Translations under genes and position numbers: made by a program | NCBI GenBank assembly: GCA_002163085.1 | Contig: MAAJ01000005.1 | Span: forward strand, 1 to 64,000 | Direction: 5' to 3' | DNA from: Methylophaga sp. 42_25_T18 | Lineage (GTDB): Bacteria; Pseudomonadota; Gammaproteobacteria; Nitrosococcales; Methylophagaceae | Length of the DNA: 64,000 nucleotides | In this document: in pieces, positions 54,760 to 63,812 of the stretch | How positions within the stretch are numbered: the stretch's first letter is position 1 | How the letters are laid out: each line of letters starts with the position of its first letter | The notes under the pieces: model-generated | Seen by the model: the letters and a program-made list of their open reading frames with translations, nothing else | Database searches by the model: none | What the model was told of the DNA's origin: nothing

Positions 54760-57294
54760 ATGAGTAACAAACAAACATTGGTCGTGATTGGTAACGGTAT
54801 GGTTGGCCAAAACTTCCTTGAAAATTTAATGGCAAGTGATATTAAAGGTAATTTCAATGTCATTACATTTTGCGAAGAACCATTGGTCGCCTATGACAGG
54901 GTTCATTTAAGTGAGTACTTTGCAGGTAAATCAGCTGATGATTTGTCATTAGTTGAAGATGGTTTTTTTGAAACAAATGACATCACTATTCATATGAGTG
55001 ATAAAGCGGTTGTGATTGACCGTGATAATAAAACAGTGACCTCGGAGAAAGGCATTGTAATTAATTACGATAAGGTTGTTCTAGCTACGGGTTCTACGGC
55101 CTTTATTCCGCCTATTCCTGGTAATGACCGAGATCAATGTATCCCTTATCGTACGATTGCTGATTTAGACGATATGATGATTGCGGCTAAGGACTCTAAG
55201 GTTGGTACTGTAGTCGGTGGCGGTTTGTTAGGTCTTGAAGCGGCCAAAGCCTTACGTGATTTGAATTTAGAAACTCACGTTGTTCAATTTGCCCCTCGTC
55301 TGATGGAAGCACAATTGGATGATGGGGGCGCAGCCTTACTCCAACAAAAAATCGAAGACTTAGGTGTGGGTGTATTAACTAGCAAAAATACTACAAAAAT
55401 CGTTGATGGTGACACCTGCAAACATAAGATGATTTTTGCTGACGGCGGTGAGCTAGAGACAGATATGATTTTGTACTCGGCTGGTATTCGCCCTCGTTAT
55501 GAAATTGCCGAAGCCAGTGGCCTTGAGATTGCTGAACGTGGTGGCGTAGTAATTAATAACCAATGTTTAACTTCAGATGAAGATATCTACGCGATTGGTG
55601 AGTGTGCATCGTGGAATAATCAAGTATTCGGTTTAGTTGCACCTGGTTATGCAATGGCACGTGCTGTTGTTGACCATCTCGCAGGAAACCAGCCAAGTTT
55701 TACCGGTGCCGACATGAGCACCAAGTTAAAACTGAATGGCGTGGATGTGGCCAGCATTGGTGATCCACATGCTACAACACCTGGTTCGTTGGTTTATACC
55801 TATCAAAACGGTGTTGATGGCGTGTATAAACGCATTGTTGTCAGCCAAGATAATAAGCTTTTATTAGGTGCCGTTTTAGTCGGTGATGCTTCTGGTTATC
55901 CAACCTTGCATCAATACTATTCAAATGGCATTGAATTGCCAGAGCACCCAGATTCATTGATCTTGCCAGCACGTTCTGATGAGTCAGTTGGCTTGGGCCC
56001 AGATGCCTTGCCTGCCTCAGCACAAATCTGTTCTTGTTACGATGTAACAAAGGGCGATATTTGCTCATCCATGGAAGCAGGTTGCACAACCTTAGGTGCA
56101 CTAAAAGATGATACTAAAGCAGCCACCGGCTGTGGTGGTTGTGCTGCCTTACTAAAATCTGTACTTGATTGTGAGCTTGAAAAAGCCGGCATTGAAGTCA
56201 ATACCGATATTTGTGAACACTTCCCGTACACCCGCCAAGATCTTTATAACTTGGTGATGGTTGAAGAAATTAAAACCTTTGGCGAGCTAATCGAAAAACA
56301 TGGTACTGGTCGTGGTTGTGAAATTTGCAAACAAGCAATAGGTTCAATCTTAGCGTCATACTGGAATGAATATGTACTAGAAAACGATCATTTAGGCCTG
56401 CAAGATACTAACGATACTTTCTTAGCCAATATGCAAAAAGATGGTACGTATTCAGTTGTACCTCGCATGACCGGTGGTGAAGTATCACCAGAAGGTTTGA
56501 TTGCGATTGGTCAAATTGCTAAAAAATATGGTTTGTATACTAAAGTTACCGGTGGCCAACGTGTGGATTTATTCGGTGCGCGTGTCGATCAGCTACCTTT
56601 AATTTGGCAAGAACTCATCGATGCAGGCTTCGAAAGTGGCCATGCCTATGGTAAATCATTACGTACTGTTAAATCGTGTGTAGGTAGCACATGGTGCCGT
56701 TACGGTGTTGATGACAGTGTCGGTTTAGCAGTAGAACTTGAAAACCGTTACAAAGGTTTACGTGCACCACACAAGATCAAATTTGCAGTATCAGGTTGTA
56801 CCCGTGAATGTGCAGAAGCACAAAGCAAAGATATCGGTATCATCGCTGTAGAAGGTGGCTGGAACCTTTATGTGTGTGGTAACGGTGGCATGAAACCTCG
56901 CCATGGCGACTTGATAGCGACCAATCTTGATAAAGAAACCTTGATTAAATATATCGACCGAATCCTGATCTTCTATGTGCGTACAGCAGATAGATTGCAA
57001 CGTACTTCGGTATGGATGGAAAACATGGAGGGTGGCTTGGATTACCTTCGCTCAGTAGTGATGGATGATAAGTTAGGTGTTTGTGAACAGTTAGAAGAGC
57101 AAATGCAGCATGTTGTGAATACCTACCAGTGTGAGTGGAAAACAACCATTGCAGATGAGACTAAATTAAAACGTTTCCGTACCTTTGTGAACAGCGATAA
57201 ACAAGATGCCAACGTGGTATTTGTTGAAGAGCGCGGTCAAATTCGACCTGCAAATACTGAAGAACGTGAATTGTTACAAGCGGAGAATGTATAA
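54760..57294 (+). CDS. nirB: NAD(P)H nitrite reductase, large subunit
   Basis: 844 residues (E. coli NirB 847). FAD/NAD domains (VVIGNGMVGQNF, GGGLLGLEAAKAL, YAIGECASW), BFD-like [2Fe-2S] regions (CSCYDVTKGDIC, TGCGGCAAL and GRGCEICKQA), a ferredoxin-type half-domain, then the siroheme/[4Fe-4S] core with CVGSTWC and SGCTRECAEAQSKDIG (C-x5-C and C-x3-C ligands). It reduces nitrite to ammonium in the cytosol with NirD. The ATG at 54760 follows GAGGA by 6 bases; an ATG 17 codons earlier lies in the leader and is not used. The stop abuts the nirD start. Confidence 0.95.
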   Translation: MSNKQTLVVIGNGMVGQNFLENLMASDIKGNFNVITFCEEPLVAYDRVHLSEYFAGKSADDLSLVEDGFFETNDITIHMSDKAVVIDRDNKTVTSEKGIVINYDKVVLATGSTAFIPPIPGNDRDQCIPYRTIADLDDMMIAAKDSKVGTVVGGGLLGLEAAKALRDLNLETHVVQFAPRLMEAQLDDGGAALLQQKIEDLGVGVLTSKNTTKIVDGDTCKHKMIFADGGELETDMILYSAGIRPRYEIAEASGLEIAERGGVVINNQCLTSDEDIYAIGECASWNNQVFGLVAPGYAMARAVVDHLAGNQPSFTGADMSTKLKLNGVDVASIGDPHATTPGSLVYTYQNGVDGVYKRIVVSQDNKLLLGAVLVGDASGYPTLHQYYSNGIELPEHPDSLILPARSDESVGLGPDALPASAQICSCYDVTKGDICSSMEAGCTTLGALKDDTKAATGCGGCAALLKSVLDCELEKAGIEVNTDICEHFPYTRQDLYNLVMVEEIKTFGELIEKHGTGRGCEICKQAIGSILASYWNEYVLENDHLGLQDTNDTFLANMQKDGTYSVVPRMTGGEVSPEGLIAIGQIAKKYGLYTKVTGGQRVDLFGARVDQLPLIWQELIDAGFESGHAYGKSLRTVKSCVGSTWCRYGVDDSVGLAVELENRYKGLRAPHKIKFAVSGCTRECAEAQSKDIGIIAVEGGWNLYVCGNGGMKPRHGDLIATNLDKETLIKYIDRILIFYVRTADRLQRTSVWMENMEGGLDYLRSVVMDDKLGVCEQLEEQMQHVVNTYQCEWKTTIADETKLKRFRTFVNSDKQDANVVFVEERGQIRPANTEERELLQAENV

Positions 57295-57621
57295 ATGAGT
57301 GACTGGATTGATGTCTGCAGCTTTGATGACTTACAACCAAACTCAGGTGTATGTGCATTAGTAGAAGACACGCAAGTGGCTATTTTTTATATGCCAGAAC
57401 AAAACGAAGTGTTTGCCATTAATAATTATGATCCCTTTGGTGATGCTTATGTCTTATCACGAGGCTTGATTGGTGATATAAATGGTGAGGCGATGGTCGC
57501 TTCACCGTTATACAAGCAACACTTTAATTTAAAAACGGGAGACTGTCTGGAAGATGAGACCGTTAAAGTTGATACCTATGAAATTCGTATCAACGAACAG
57601 CGTGTCGAAGTAAAAATCTAA
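57295..57621 (+). CDS. nirD: Nitrite reductase small subunit NirD
   Basis: 108 residues with a Rieske-like fold (WIDVCSFDDLQPNSG, VFAINNYDPFGDAYVLSRGL, ASPLYKQHFNLKTGDCLED). The Cys/His cluster ligands of true Rieske proteins are absent, as is normal for NirD, so it binds no [2Fe-2S]. It supports NirB. The ATG directly follows the nirB stop. Confidence 0.93.
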   Translation: MSDWIDVCSFDDLQPNSGVCALVEDTQVAIFYMPEQNEVFAINNYDPFGDAYVLSRGLIGDINGEAMVASPLYKQHFNLKTGDCLEDETVKVDTYEIRINEQRVEVKI

Positions 57622-57633
57622 ATGGAGAGAGGA

Positions 57634-58557
57634 ATGACACTCGATTATTACGTAGCAGATGTATTTACCAGCCAGATATTTTCAGGTGCACAAATAGCCG
57701 TATTTCCTAACGCTGATGACTTAACTGATCAGCAAATGGCATTAATAGCTAGAGAAACAAATTTATGGGAAACCGTATTTGTTTCAAACCCGAACGATGA
57801 TGAATCAAGACGTAAAATGCGAGTGTTCTCACCGCTGGCAGAGATAGACTTTGCCGGCCATCCAATTATTGCTACTGCTTTTGTTTTAGGACAATGTGGT
57901 GATATTGAATTGTCCCCTGATGTAACGGCGTTAACCTTTGAACAAAACATGGGTGAAATTGACGTTAACTTAAGCACCGTTAATGGCAAAGCAAATTTTG
58001 TTCAATTTTCTCGAAAAGTGAGTTCTGTTATAGATCGCTTTACTCCTTCTGCTAACGAAATTTCACATTTCTTAGGCATTAATGCAGATGAAATTGATCA
58101 TAAGAAATATGCAACACGCCTAGTATCATGTGGTTTTCCATATTTGATTGTGCCGGTATGGAATTACGATACAGTTAGAGATGCTAAGTTTAACTTCAAT
58201 GCATGGAGTCAATCAGCTGCACCACAAACAGCGGCGCAGGAAATTTTATTGTTTTCTGCTAAAACGCCTTTTGCCGATTCCGACTTTAATGCCCGATTGT
58301 TCGGTCCAAACATCGGTATAAATGATGACCCACCAGTCGGTAGTGCAATGCCTGCTTTTGCTTCGTATTTGTGCTCCTTTGATTCGACTCAATATGGCAC
58401 ACATACTTTTACGGTAGACCGTGGTGATGCTAACAAACGACGCAGTGTGATCAATATTGAAATGGACCATAAAGCGAATACCGAGCTTGCCTTAAGAATC
58501 GGTGGTGAAGCCGTTATGGTGGCAGAAGGTAAGATGCACATTCCTGATGTTGCCTAG
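57634..58557 (+). CDS. PhzF-family isomerase-like protein
   Basis: 307 residues of the PhzF/YddE family (diaminopimelate-epimerase-like fold). N-terminal LDYYVADVFTSQIFSGAQIA, glutamate motif ARETNLWETVFV, FSPLAEIDFAGHPIIATAFV and C-terminal VGSAMPAFASYL are characteristic. Reactions of most members are unknown. I prefer the ATG at 57634 because the frame from there matches family starts and GGAG lies 5 bases before it; an ATG at 57622 is possible. It is probably part of the nirBD transcript, with a terminator after it. Its link to nitrogen use is unproven. Confidence 0.87.
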   Translation: MTLDYYVADVFTSQIFSGAQIAVFPNADDLTDQQMALIARETNLWETVFVSNPNDDESRRKMRVFSPLAEIDFAGHPIIATAFVLGQCGDIELSPDVTALTFEQNMGEIDVNLSTVNGKANFVQFSRKVSSVIDRFTPSANEISHFLGINADEIDHKKYATRLVSCGFPYLIVPVWNYDTVRDAKFNFNAWSQSAAPQTAAQEILLFSAKTPFADSDFNARLFGPNIGINDDPPVGSAMPAFASYLCSFDSTQYGTHTFTVDRGDANKRRSVINIEMDHKANTELALRIGGEAVMVAEGKMHIPDVA

Positions 58558-58588
58558 TTAAATTTATTTGTTTAAAACCTGGTTATTT

Positions 58589-58623
58589 AAGGCCCTCAGT
58601 AAAACTGCAGGGCCTTTTTTTAT
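58589..58623 (+). terminator. Intrinsic terminator after nirBD-phzF unit
   Basis: AAGGCCCT pairs with AGGGCCTT, extended by CAGT/ACTG past a one-base bulge, followed by a run of T. Confidence 0.88.
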
Positions 58624-58675
58624 GCCTTGAAATCAGATCAGTCTATACAAATTTTCAATTGAGAAAAAATCTGGC

Positions 58676-58790
58676 GTAGTCTTTGCGTAAGTACTACGGA
58701 AGACTTGAAATTACTAGTTATACGTGGGAACGGTGTGCAGAAATGGGGCAAGAATTAAAACAATTTCTTCAGTTCGCACTCATTAAGTGC
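58676..58790 (+). promoter_or_regulatory. Leader of nasA-like gene with two small hairpins
   Basis: GTAGT (58676-58680) pairs with ACTAC (58693-58697) with inner CTT/AAG. GCACT (58776-58780) pairs with AGTGC (58786-58790) around CATTA. They precede the ATG by about 125 and 30 bases. Two-hairpin leaders are used by ANTAR antiterminators of nitrate genes, but the loops here (5 bases) do not clearly match the known hexaloop, so this is only a candidate. Confidence 0.3.
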
Positions 58791-58819
58791 AATAGCGTTA
58801 GTTTATAGAGGCTTGTTTT

Positions 58820-61030
58820 ATGTTTTTTAAACGTAAAGAAAAAAACCCAATCCGTATCGTGGATAAAAAAGTACATGAGTGGAAATACACCACCTGTGGT
58901 TACTGTTCTACTGGTTGTTCTATCGAAGTAGGCTTAAATGAAGAAGGTAATGCTGTTGCCACCCGTGGTAATGCTAATGCCGATGTGAACCGTGGTAAGT
59001 TGTGCATCAAAGGCATTTTCGAGCACGAACTGTTTGACGCGGCGGGTCGTGGTGATAAACCATTGATGCGCGATAAACCGTATGAGCCATGGAAAAAAAC
59101 TGATTGGGATTCGGCACTTGATCATATGGGTGGCGAGATCCAACGTATTCAAGAAACCTATGGTCGTGATAGCTTTGCGATAGTCTCTACCGGTCAGATT
59201 TTAACTGAAGAGTTTTATTCCCTTGGTAAATTAGCACGTGGTTGTATAGGCACTAATAACTACGATGGCAATACCACCTTATGTATGGCTTCTGCCGTAT
59301 CGGGTTATAAACGTTCATTTGGTTCGGACGGCCCTCCAGGTTGTTATGAAGATTTTGAACATACCGAATGTTTGATCGCATGGGGCTCTAACTTACCAGA
59401 ACAACATCCAATTATTTACTGGCGTTTAAAAGAAGCGCTAGAAAAACGCAAATTCCCAGTGATTGTGATCGACCCTCGGGTAACGATGTTTGCTCAGTTT
59501 GCCGATATGCATTTGGCGATTACACCAGGTACCGATGTCGCACTAATGAATAGTTTGATGTACGTGATTTTAGATGAAGGTCTAGAAGACCGTGACTACA
59601 TCGACAAACATACCAAAGGCATCGAAGAAGTCGAAGCGTGTGTAAAAGACTACGACCCAGTCACAGCTTCAAAAATCTGCGGCATCGATGAAGATACCAT
59701 TCGAAATGTGGCACGCTTATATGCAAAAGCAGGTGCCGCAATGGGTATCTGGACCATGGGTATTAACCAAAGCACACATGGCTCTGATGGCGTAGTAGGC
59801 ATCAATAGCCTAGCGTTGATCACTGGTAATATTGGTAAGCCAGGTGGCACAAGCCTTTCAATCACTGGCCAATGTAATGCGATGGGTACCCGTGAATGGT
59901 CTTCATGTTCAGGTTTACCGGGCTATCGTTATTTAGAGAAAGCTGAAGATCGTAAAGAAATCGCTGAATTCTGGGGAATTGATGAAGAATTCTTCCCGAA
60001 AAAACGCGGTATGGCACAAACCGATATTTTCCCAGCTATCGAAACAGGGCAAATCAAAGGTCTTTGGTTAGTAGCAACCAATCCAATGACCTCGATGCCC
60101 AATACAGCTCGTATTCGTAAAACATTAGAAAAACTGGATTTCCTAGTTATTCAAGATGCCTATGCCGATGTAGAAACCACCCACTATGCCCATATGTATT
60201 TACCTGCCGCAGTGTGGGCTGAAAAAGAAGGCTGTTTCACCAATACGGAACGACGGGTCAATATCGTTCGCCAAGTGGTGGAACCAAAAGGTGACTCTAA
60301 ATCGGATTTTTGGATCTTTAAAGAACTTGCCAAGCGATTCCCTAACGGCAAAAAAATTCATTTCCCTGAGACACCAGAAGGTGCGTTTAATGAAATGAAA
60401 CAATTGTCTAAAGGTGGTGATCGTACCTTGGATATCTCAGGCATGACCCACGATAAGATTGAAGAAGCTTGTGGCATCCAATGGCCATACCGTGAAGAAG
60501 ATGATGATGAAGGTGTGGCAGGTGGCGACGTGAAAGGCAGTTCGCGCTTGTACACTGATGGTAAATTCCAAACACCGGATGGCAAGGCAAACCTAATTCC
60601 ATTACCGTTCATTGATAACAATGAAGTGCCTGATGATGATTATCCGTTCTGGATGAACAGTGGCCGTGTGGTGGAACATTTCCATACACGTACACGTACC
60701 GGCAAAATCGGTAATATGAACAAATATAGCCCAACACCGTATATGGAGATGAATCCAGATGCGGCAGCTGATTTAGGCATTAAACATCAATCCTATGTTC
60801 GAATTGCCAGTCGTCGAGGTGATGCCGTAGTCATGGTGCAACTCACACAGCGTGTATCGAGAAATATGGTGTTTATCCCATTCCATTTCCATGATTGTGT
60901 TAACCGTGTGTCCTTAGGCTTATTAGATCCACATTCACGTCAGCCTGCATTTAAACAATGTGCAATACGTATCGAACCTGTCGACCAACAATGGGCAGGT
61001 GAGTTAAATGTTGAACGTCGTACGTACTAG
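58820..61030 (+). CDS. nasA: Assimilatory nitrate reductase-like molybdoenzyme (NasA type)
   Basis: 736 residues. The N-terminal [4Fe-4S] cluster is C26-x2-C29-x3-C33...C62 (TTCGYCSTGCSIEV, GKLCIKG). The bis-MGD domains include C155 (NTTLCMASAVSGYK) as likely Mo ligand, IAWGSNLPEQHPIIYWRL, GIWTMGINQSTHGSD, NIGKPGGTSLSITGQCNAMG and the C-terminal FIPFHFHDCVN. There is no twin-arginine signal, so it is cytosolic. The sequence resembles NarB/NasA; NirBD next door supports nitrate as substrate. The usual NasA C-terminal BFD cluster and a NasB/NasC partner are missing; instead the next gene encodes a DmsB-DmsC fusion. Formate dehydrogenase-like activity is the main alternative. Confidence 0.82.
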   Translation: MFFKRKEKNPIRIVDKKVHEWKYTTCGYCSTGCSIEVGLNEEGNAVATRGNANADVNRGKLCIKGIFEHELFDAAGRGDKPLMRDKPYEPWKKTDWDSALDHMGGEIQRIQETYGRDSFAIVSTGQILTEEFYSLGKLARGCIGTNNYDGNTTLCMASAVSGYKRSFGSDGPPGCYEDFEHTECLIAWGSNLPEQHPIIYWRLKEALEKRKFPVIVIDPRVTMFAQFADMHLAITPGTDVALMNSLMYVILDEGLEDRDYIDKHTKGIEEVEACVKDYDPVTASKICGIDEDTIRNVARLYAKAGAAMGIWTMGINQSTHGSDGVVGINSLALITGNIGKPGGTSLSITGQCNAMGTREWSSCSGLPGYRYLEKAEDRKEIAEFWGIDEEFFPKKRGMAQTDIFPAIETGQIKGLWLVATNPMTSMPNTARIRKTLEKLDFLVIQDAYADVETTHYAHMYLPAAVWAEKEGCFTNTERRVNIVRQVVEPKGDSKSDFWIFKELAKRFPNGKKIHFPETPEGAFNEMKQLSKGGDRTLDISGMTHDKIEEACGIQWPYREEDDDEGVAGGDVKGSSRLYTDGKFQTPDGKANLIPLPFIDNNEVPDDDYPFWMNSGRVVEHFHTRTRTGKIGNMNKYSPTPYMEMNPDAAADLGIKHQSYVRIASRRGDAVVMVQLTQRVSRNMVFIPFHFHDCVNRVSLGLLDPHSRQPAFKQCAIRIEPVDQQWAGELNVERRTY

Positions 61031-61044
61031 GGCTGGAGTAAAAG

Positions 61045-63129
61045 ATGAATAAACAAACACAACAAAGTGAAATCAAAGTTCAATATTTTGATGTCAATAA
61101 CATTGGCAAGGTGCCGCCACTGCCAGCAGCGGGAAAGAAAAACCCAGCTAAGCCAGCAATAGAAATTGGTACCCGTGAAGATAATATGACGTCAACGCAA
61201 AAAGTAATGCGTCGTTATAACCCTTGGTTCATGATGCGAAATTATTTGGATACCTTAGGTTCCAATGCGCCGGCTTTAGATGATACCCCACGACCTATTT
61301 TTGATGAGCGTAGTGGCGAACGTGACTATGCCAAATTAAATGATCCTGTAGTAAATGATGAAAATCGCTACGGTACCAAAATTGATTTATTGGACTTGGC
61401 AGATGTGGAGGTGCCTGAAGAACGTTCAATGTTCATCAACGGTAACCCAGAAGTCGGGACCAACCCAAATCGTTACAAACAACATGGTTTCCACTTTACT
61501 GCAGATAACTGTATCGGCTGTCATGCCTGTGAAGCCGCGTGTAGTGAGAAGAATGATAATCCTGCTCACTTAGCGTTCCGCTCAGTAGGTTACGTAGAAG
61601 GGGGCTCATACCCCGATTACAAACGGATGAATATCTCAATGGCCTGTAACCACTGTGATAATCCAGTATGTATGAAAGGCTGCCCAACCAAGGCTTACAC
61701 CAAACATGCAGAATATGGTGCGGTATTGCAAGATCCAGAAACTTGTTTTGGTTGTGGTTATTGTACTTGGGTATGCCCATACAACGCGCCTCAGCTAGAT
61801 CCAGTTGAAGGCCAAGTTTCAAAATGTAATATGTGTGTGGATCGTTTAGAAGTTGGTTTGAAACCAGCGTGTGTATCAGCGTGCTTGGGTAATGCATTGA
61901 ACTTTGGTGTGGTTGAAAACATGCCAGATAATCGTGAGCAAATTAAAACATCGATTCCTGGTTTCCCAGATCCATCGATTACCAACCCAAATATTCGTTT
62001 CCAACAAACAAAGTCAATGCCAAACGAAATGGGCCGTACTGATGATATGCCTATTAAATACCACAAAGAAGAAGACGGAACCTTCCGCTCAGTGGTTGAT
62101 GAAAAACAGGGCAAAGAAAGCTTCTGGAATTTGTCTCGTTTAAGTTCACGAGAAAATCCATTGGTTATTTTCACCTTATTCACCCAAGCTTCAATGGGTG
62201 CATTTATGGTGCTATTCCTTGGTGCCTTAATGGGCATAGAAAGCTTAGTTGCGATTAAAAATAGCATTGCCTACATTCCATTATTGATGGTGATGGCTGC
62301 AGCGCAAGCGATTGGCTTACTACTGTCAACCATGCATTTGGGTAAACCGATGCGTTTCTATCGTGGTTTTAATAACTTACGTTATTCGCCATTAAGTCGT
62401 GAAGCACTGGGTGTAGCAATGTTCTTTACTGGTCTTGCAGGACTAACTGCACTTGAGATAGTAAGCATATGGTTGCCGTTAGAAATCATCGAGACTTTAA
62501 AACCGATTGCCGCATGGTTTGCTGTTATCAGTGGTCTGTTAGGTTTGTATTATATGTGCCGCAGTTATTTGATTCCTGCCCGTCCATTTTGGAATCACTG
62601 GCAAGTATTTACCTCATTCTTTGGAACACCGCTCAGCTTAGGTAGTTTGTTATTGGCAGTCATGGCTGTGCCAGTATTTGCATACAATGGTCAAGATTAC
62701 ACAGCATTACTGCAAGTAACCTCAGGTTTAGCAATGTTAGGTTTATTAGCAGAAGGCTTAGGTCTGATGGCCCATGCTAAATACCTAAATACTGAAAGTG
62801 GTGAAGGTGCAGCAGCACACTACGTTCAACAAACCACATTCGGTAAGAGCTACGTAGCACGTAACGTTTTAATTGCTGTGGGTGTATTAGTCACAGCAGC
62901 CATAACCTTTGCTTTGGCTGAAACGACAATAGGTTTGGTATTAGCGGCATTAGTGGCGCCAACTATCTTTATTACCTTATTGGCTGGTCGTGCATTGTTC
63001 TACGTCTTGGTTATTCCAACCACAATGCCGGGTGCATTCTTCTGGAAAAACAAAGGCTTTGAACAACATGCTCGTGATATTGGTTTAGCGAACATGCCAC
63101 AAGTGGGTGTAGTGCCTGATTTACACTAA
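61045..63129 (+). CDS. DmsB-DmsC fusion: four-cluster ferredoxin plus quinol-oxidising membrane anchor
   Basis: 694 residues. Residues ~145-290 form a DmsB/NarH-like electron-transfer domain with four [4Fe-4S] motifs (CIGCHACEAAC, CNHCDNPVCMKGC, CFGCGYCTWVC, CNMCVD...CVSAC). Residues ~370-680 hold eight to nine membrane helices of the DmsC/NrfD-like anchor type. Residues 1-140 are unusual and polar. In DMSO-reductase-like enzymes the B and C subunits are separate; here they are one chain. Fused to the membrane, it could carry electrons from quinol to the NasA-like protein. The gene starts 14 bases after nasA, with GGAG 8 bases before the ATG, and ends at a terminator. Confidence 0.85.
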   Translation: MNKQTQQSEIKVQYFDVNNIGKVPPLPAAGKKNPAKPAIEIGTREDNMTSTQKVMRRYNPWFMMRNYLDTLGSNAPALDDTPRPIFDERSGERDYAKLNDPVVNDENRYGTKIDLLDLADVEVPEERSMFINGNPEVGTNPNRYKQHGFHFTADNCIGCHACEAACSEKNDNPAHLAFRSVGYVEGGSYPDYKRMNISMACNHCDNPVCMKGCPTKAYTKHAEYGAVLQDPETCFGCGYCTWVCPYNAPQLDPVEGQVSKCNMCVDRLEVGLKPACVSACLGNALNFGVVENMPDNREQIKTSIPGFPDPSITNPNIRFQQTKSMPNEMGRTDDMPIKYHKEEDGTFRSVVDEKQGKESFWNLSRLSSRENPLVIFTLFTQASMGAFMVLFLGALMGIESLVAIKNSIAYIPLLMVMAAAQAIGLLLSTMHLGKPMRFYRGFNNLRYSPLSREALGVAMFFTGLAGLTALEIVSIWLPLEIIETLKPIAAWFAVISGLLGLYYMCRSYLIPARPFWNHWQVFTSFFGTPLSLGSLLLAVMAVPVFAYNGQDYTALLQVTSGLAMLGLLAEGLGLMAHAKYLNTESGEGAAAHYVQQTTFGKSYVARNVLIAVGVLVTAAITFALAETTIGLVLAALVAPTIFITLLAGRALFYVLVIPTTMPGAFFWKNKGFEQHARDIGLANMPQVGVVPDLH

Positions 63130-63147
63130 CCAGTAGAAATGAAATTA

Positions 63148-63182
63148 ACCTTAGGTTGAGCGCGTAGCTCAGCCTAAGGTTT
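63148..63182 (+). terminator. Intrinsic terminator after DmsBC gene
   Basis: 13-bp stem ACCTTAGGTTGAG / CTCAGCCTAAGGT (one G-U pair), 7-base loop, then a short T-run. Confidence 0.8.
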
Positions 63183-63226
63183 ATAATCTAAACTGTTTTA
63201 TCCCTTTAACTTTCTTCGAAATACTT

Positions 63227-63616
63227 ATGACTTTAGATGATCTTCTTAACAAAACCTGCCTGATCGGTCTGACCTATATTGCTGTAAATGGCGATGTGCT
63301 TAAACAAACACAACTGGCCGGTACGGTCGTCAAGATCGATGAAGAAGAGGGCCTTTCTGTTGAGTTAATGAAAATTAAAGGTCAAAAACCACAGGCTGAG
63401 GGCGAAAAGCCAGCTATCTTTCATTTACCACCTTTATTAGAAGCTTGGTTTGTTGCCACCCCCGGCCATTATAAAAATGAAGAACACAAAGTTGATATTA
63501 TCGATCCCGACTATTTTGTGACTTGGGATATCGTCAAGAAAAAAGACGATACCGAAGAAGGCGTAAATGAATGGTGGGAATGGCATCCTAGACTAAGTTC
63601 ACCGTCGGTAAATTAA
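63227..63616 (+). CDS. Hypothetical acidic protein (129 aa) in nitrate region
   Basis: No signal peptide or membrane segment, several acidic stretches, and aromatic-rich ends (FVTWDIV, EWWEWHP). The pattern GLTYIAVNGDVLKQTQLAGT reads as a beta-rich domain; I recognise no family. It lies between the DmsBC terminator and a second NirB-like gene, in the same direction, so a link to nitrate or nitrite use is likely only by position. Confidence 0.65.
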   Translation: MTLDDLLNKTCLIGLTYIAVNGDVLKQTQLAGTVVKIDEEEGLSVELMKIKGQKPQAEGEKPAIFHLPPLLEAWFVATPGHYKNEEHKVDIIDPDYFVTWDIVKKKDDTEEGVNEWWEWHPRLSSPSVN

Positions 63617-63812
63617 ACGCTCTGTTTATAATAAACCGCGAAATTTTCACTACAAAATCACTCGCAGTATAATTCGCTACAACTTCCTTATTTGTATCTA
63701 AACATGCATTTTATGGCTATTTAGCCTAATATTATTGTTATATAAGCAAGCTGCAGGTATTCATCGTGGCCAGCAATCCCCCTATATTCACTGACAGAAA
63801 AGACATTCACTA

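Noticed and set aside
58676-58790. A firm ANTAR antiterminator site in the nasA leader
   Set aside because: Two hairpins exist, but their loops do not match the known hexaloop pattern; kept only as a low-confidence leader.
58820-63129. Calling the molybdoenzyme operon a DMSO reductase (DmsABC)
   Set aside because: The catalytic subunit lacks a Tat signal and resembles NasA/NarB, and nirBD is adjacent; only the B and C parts are Dms-like.
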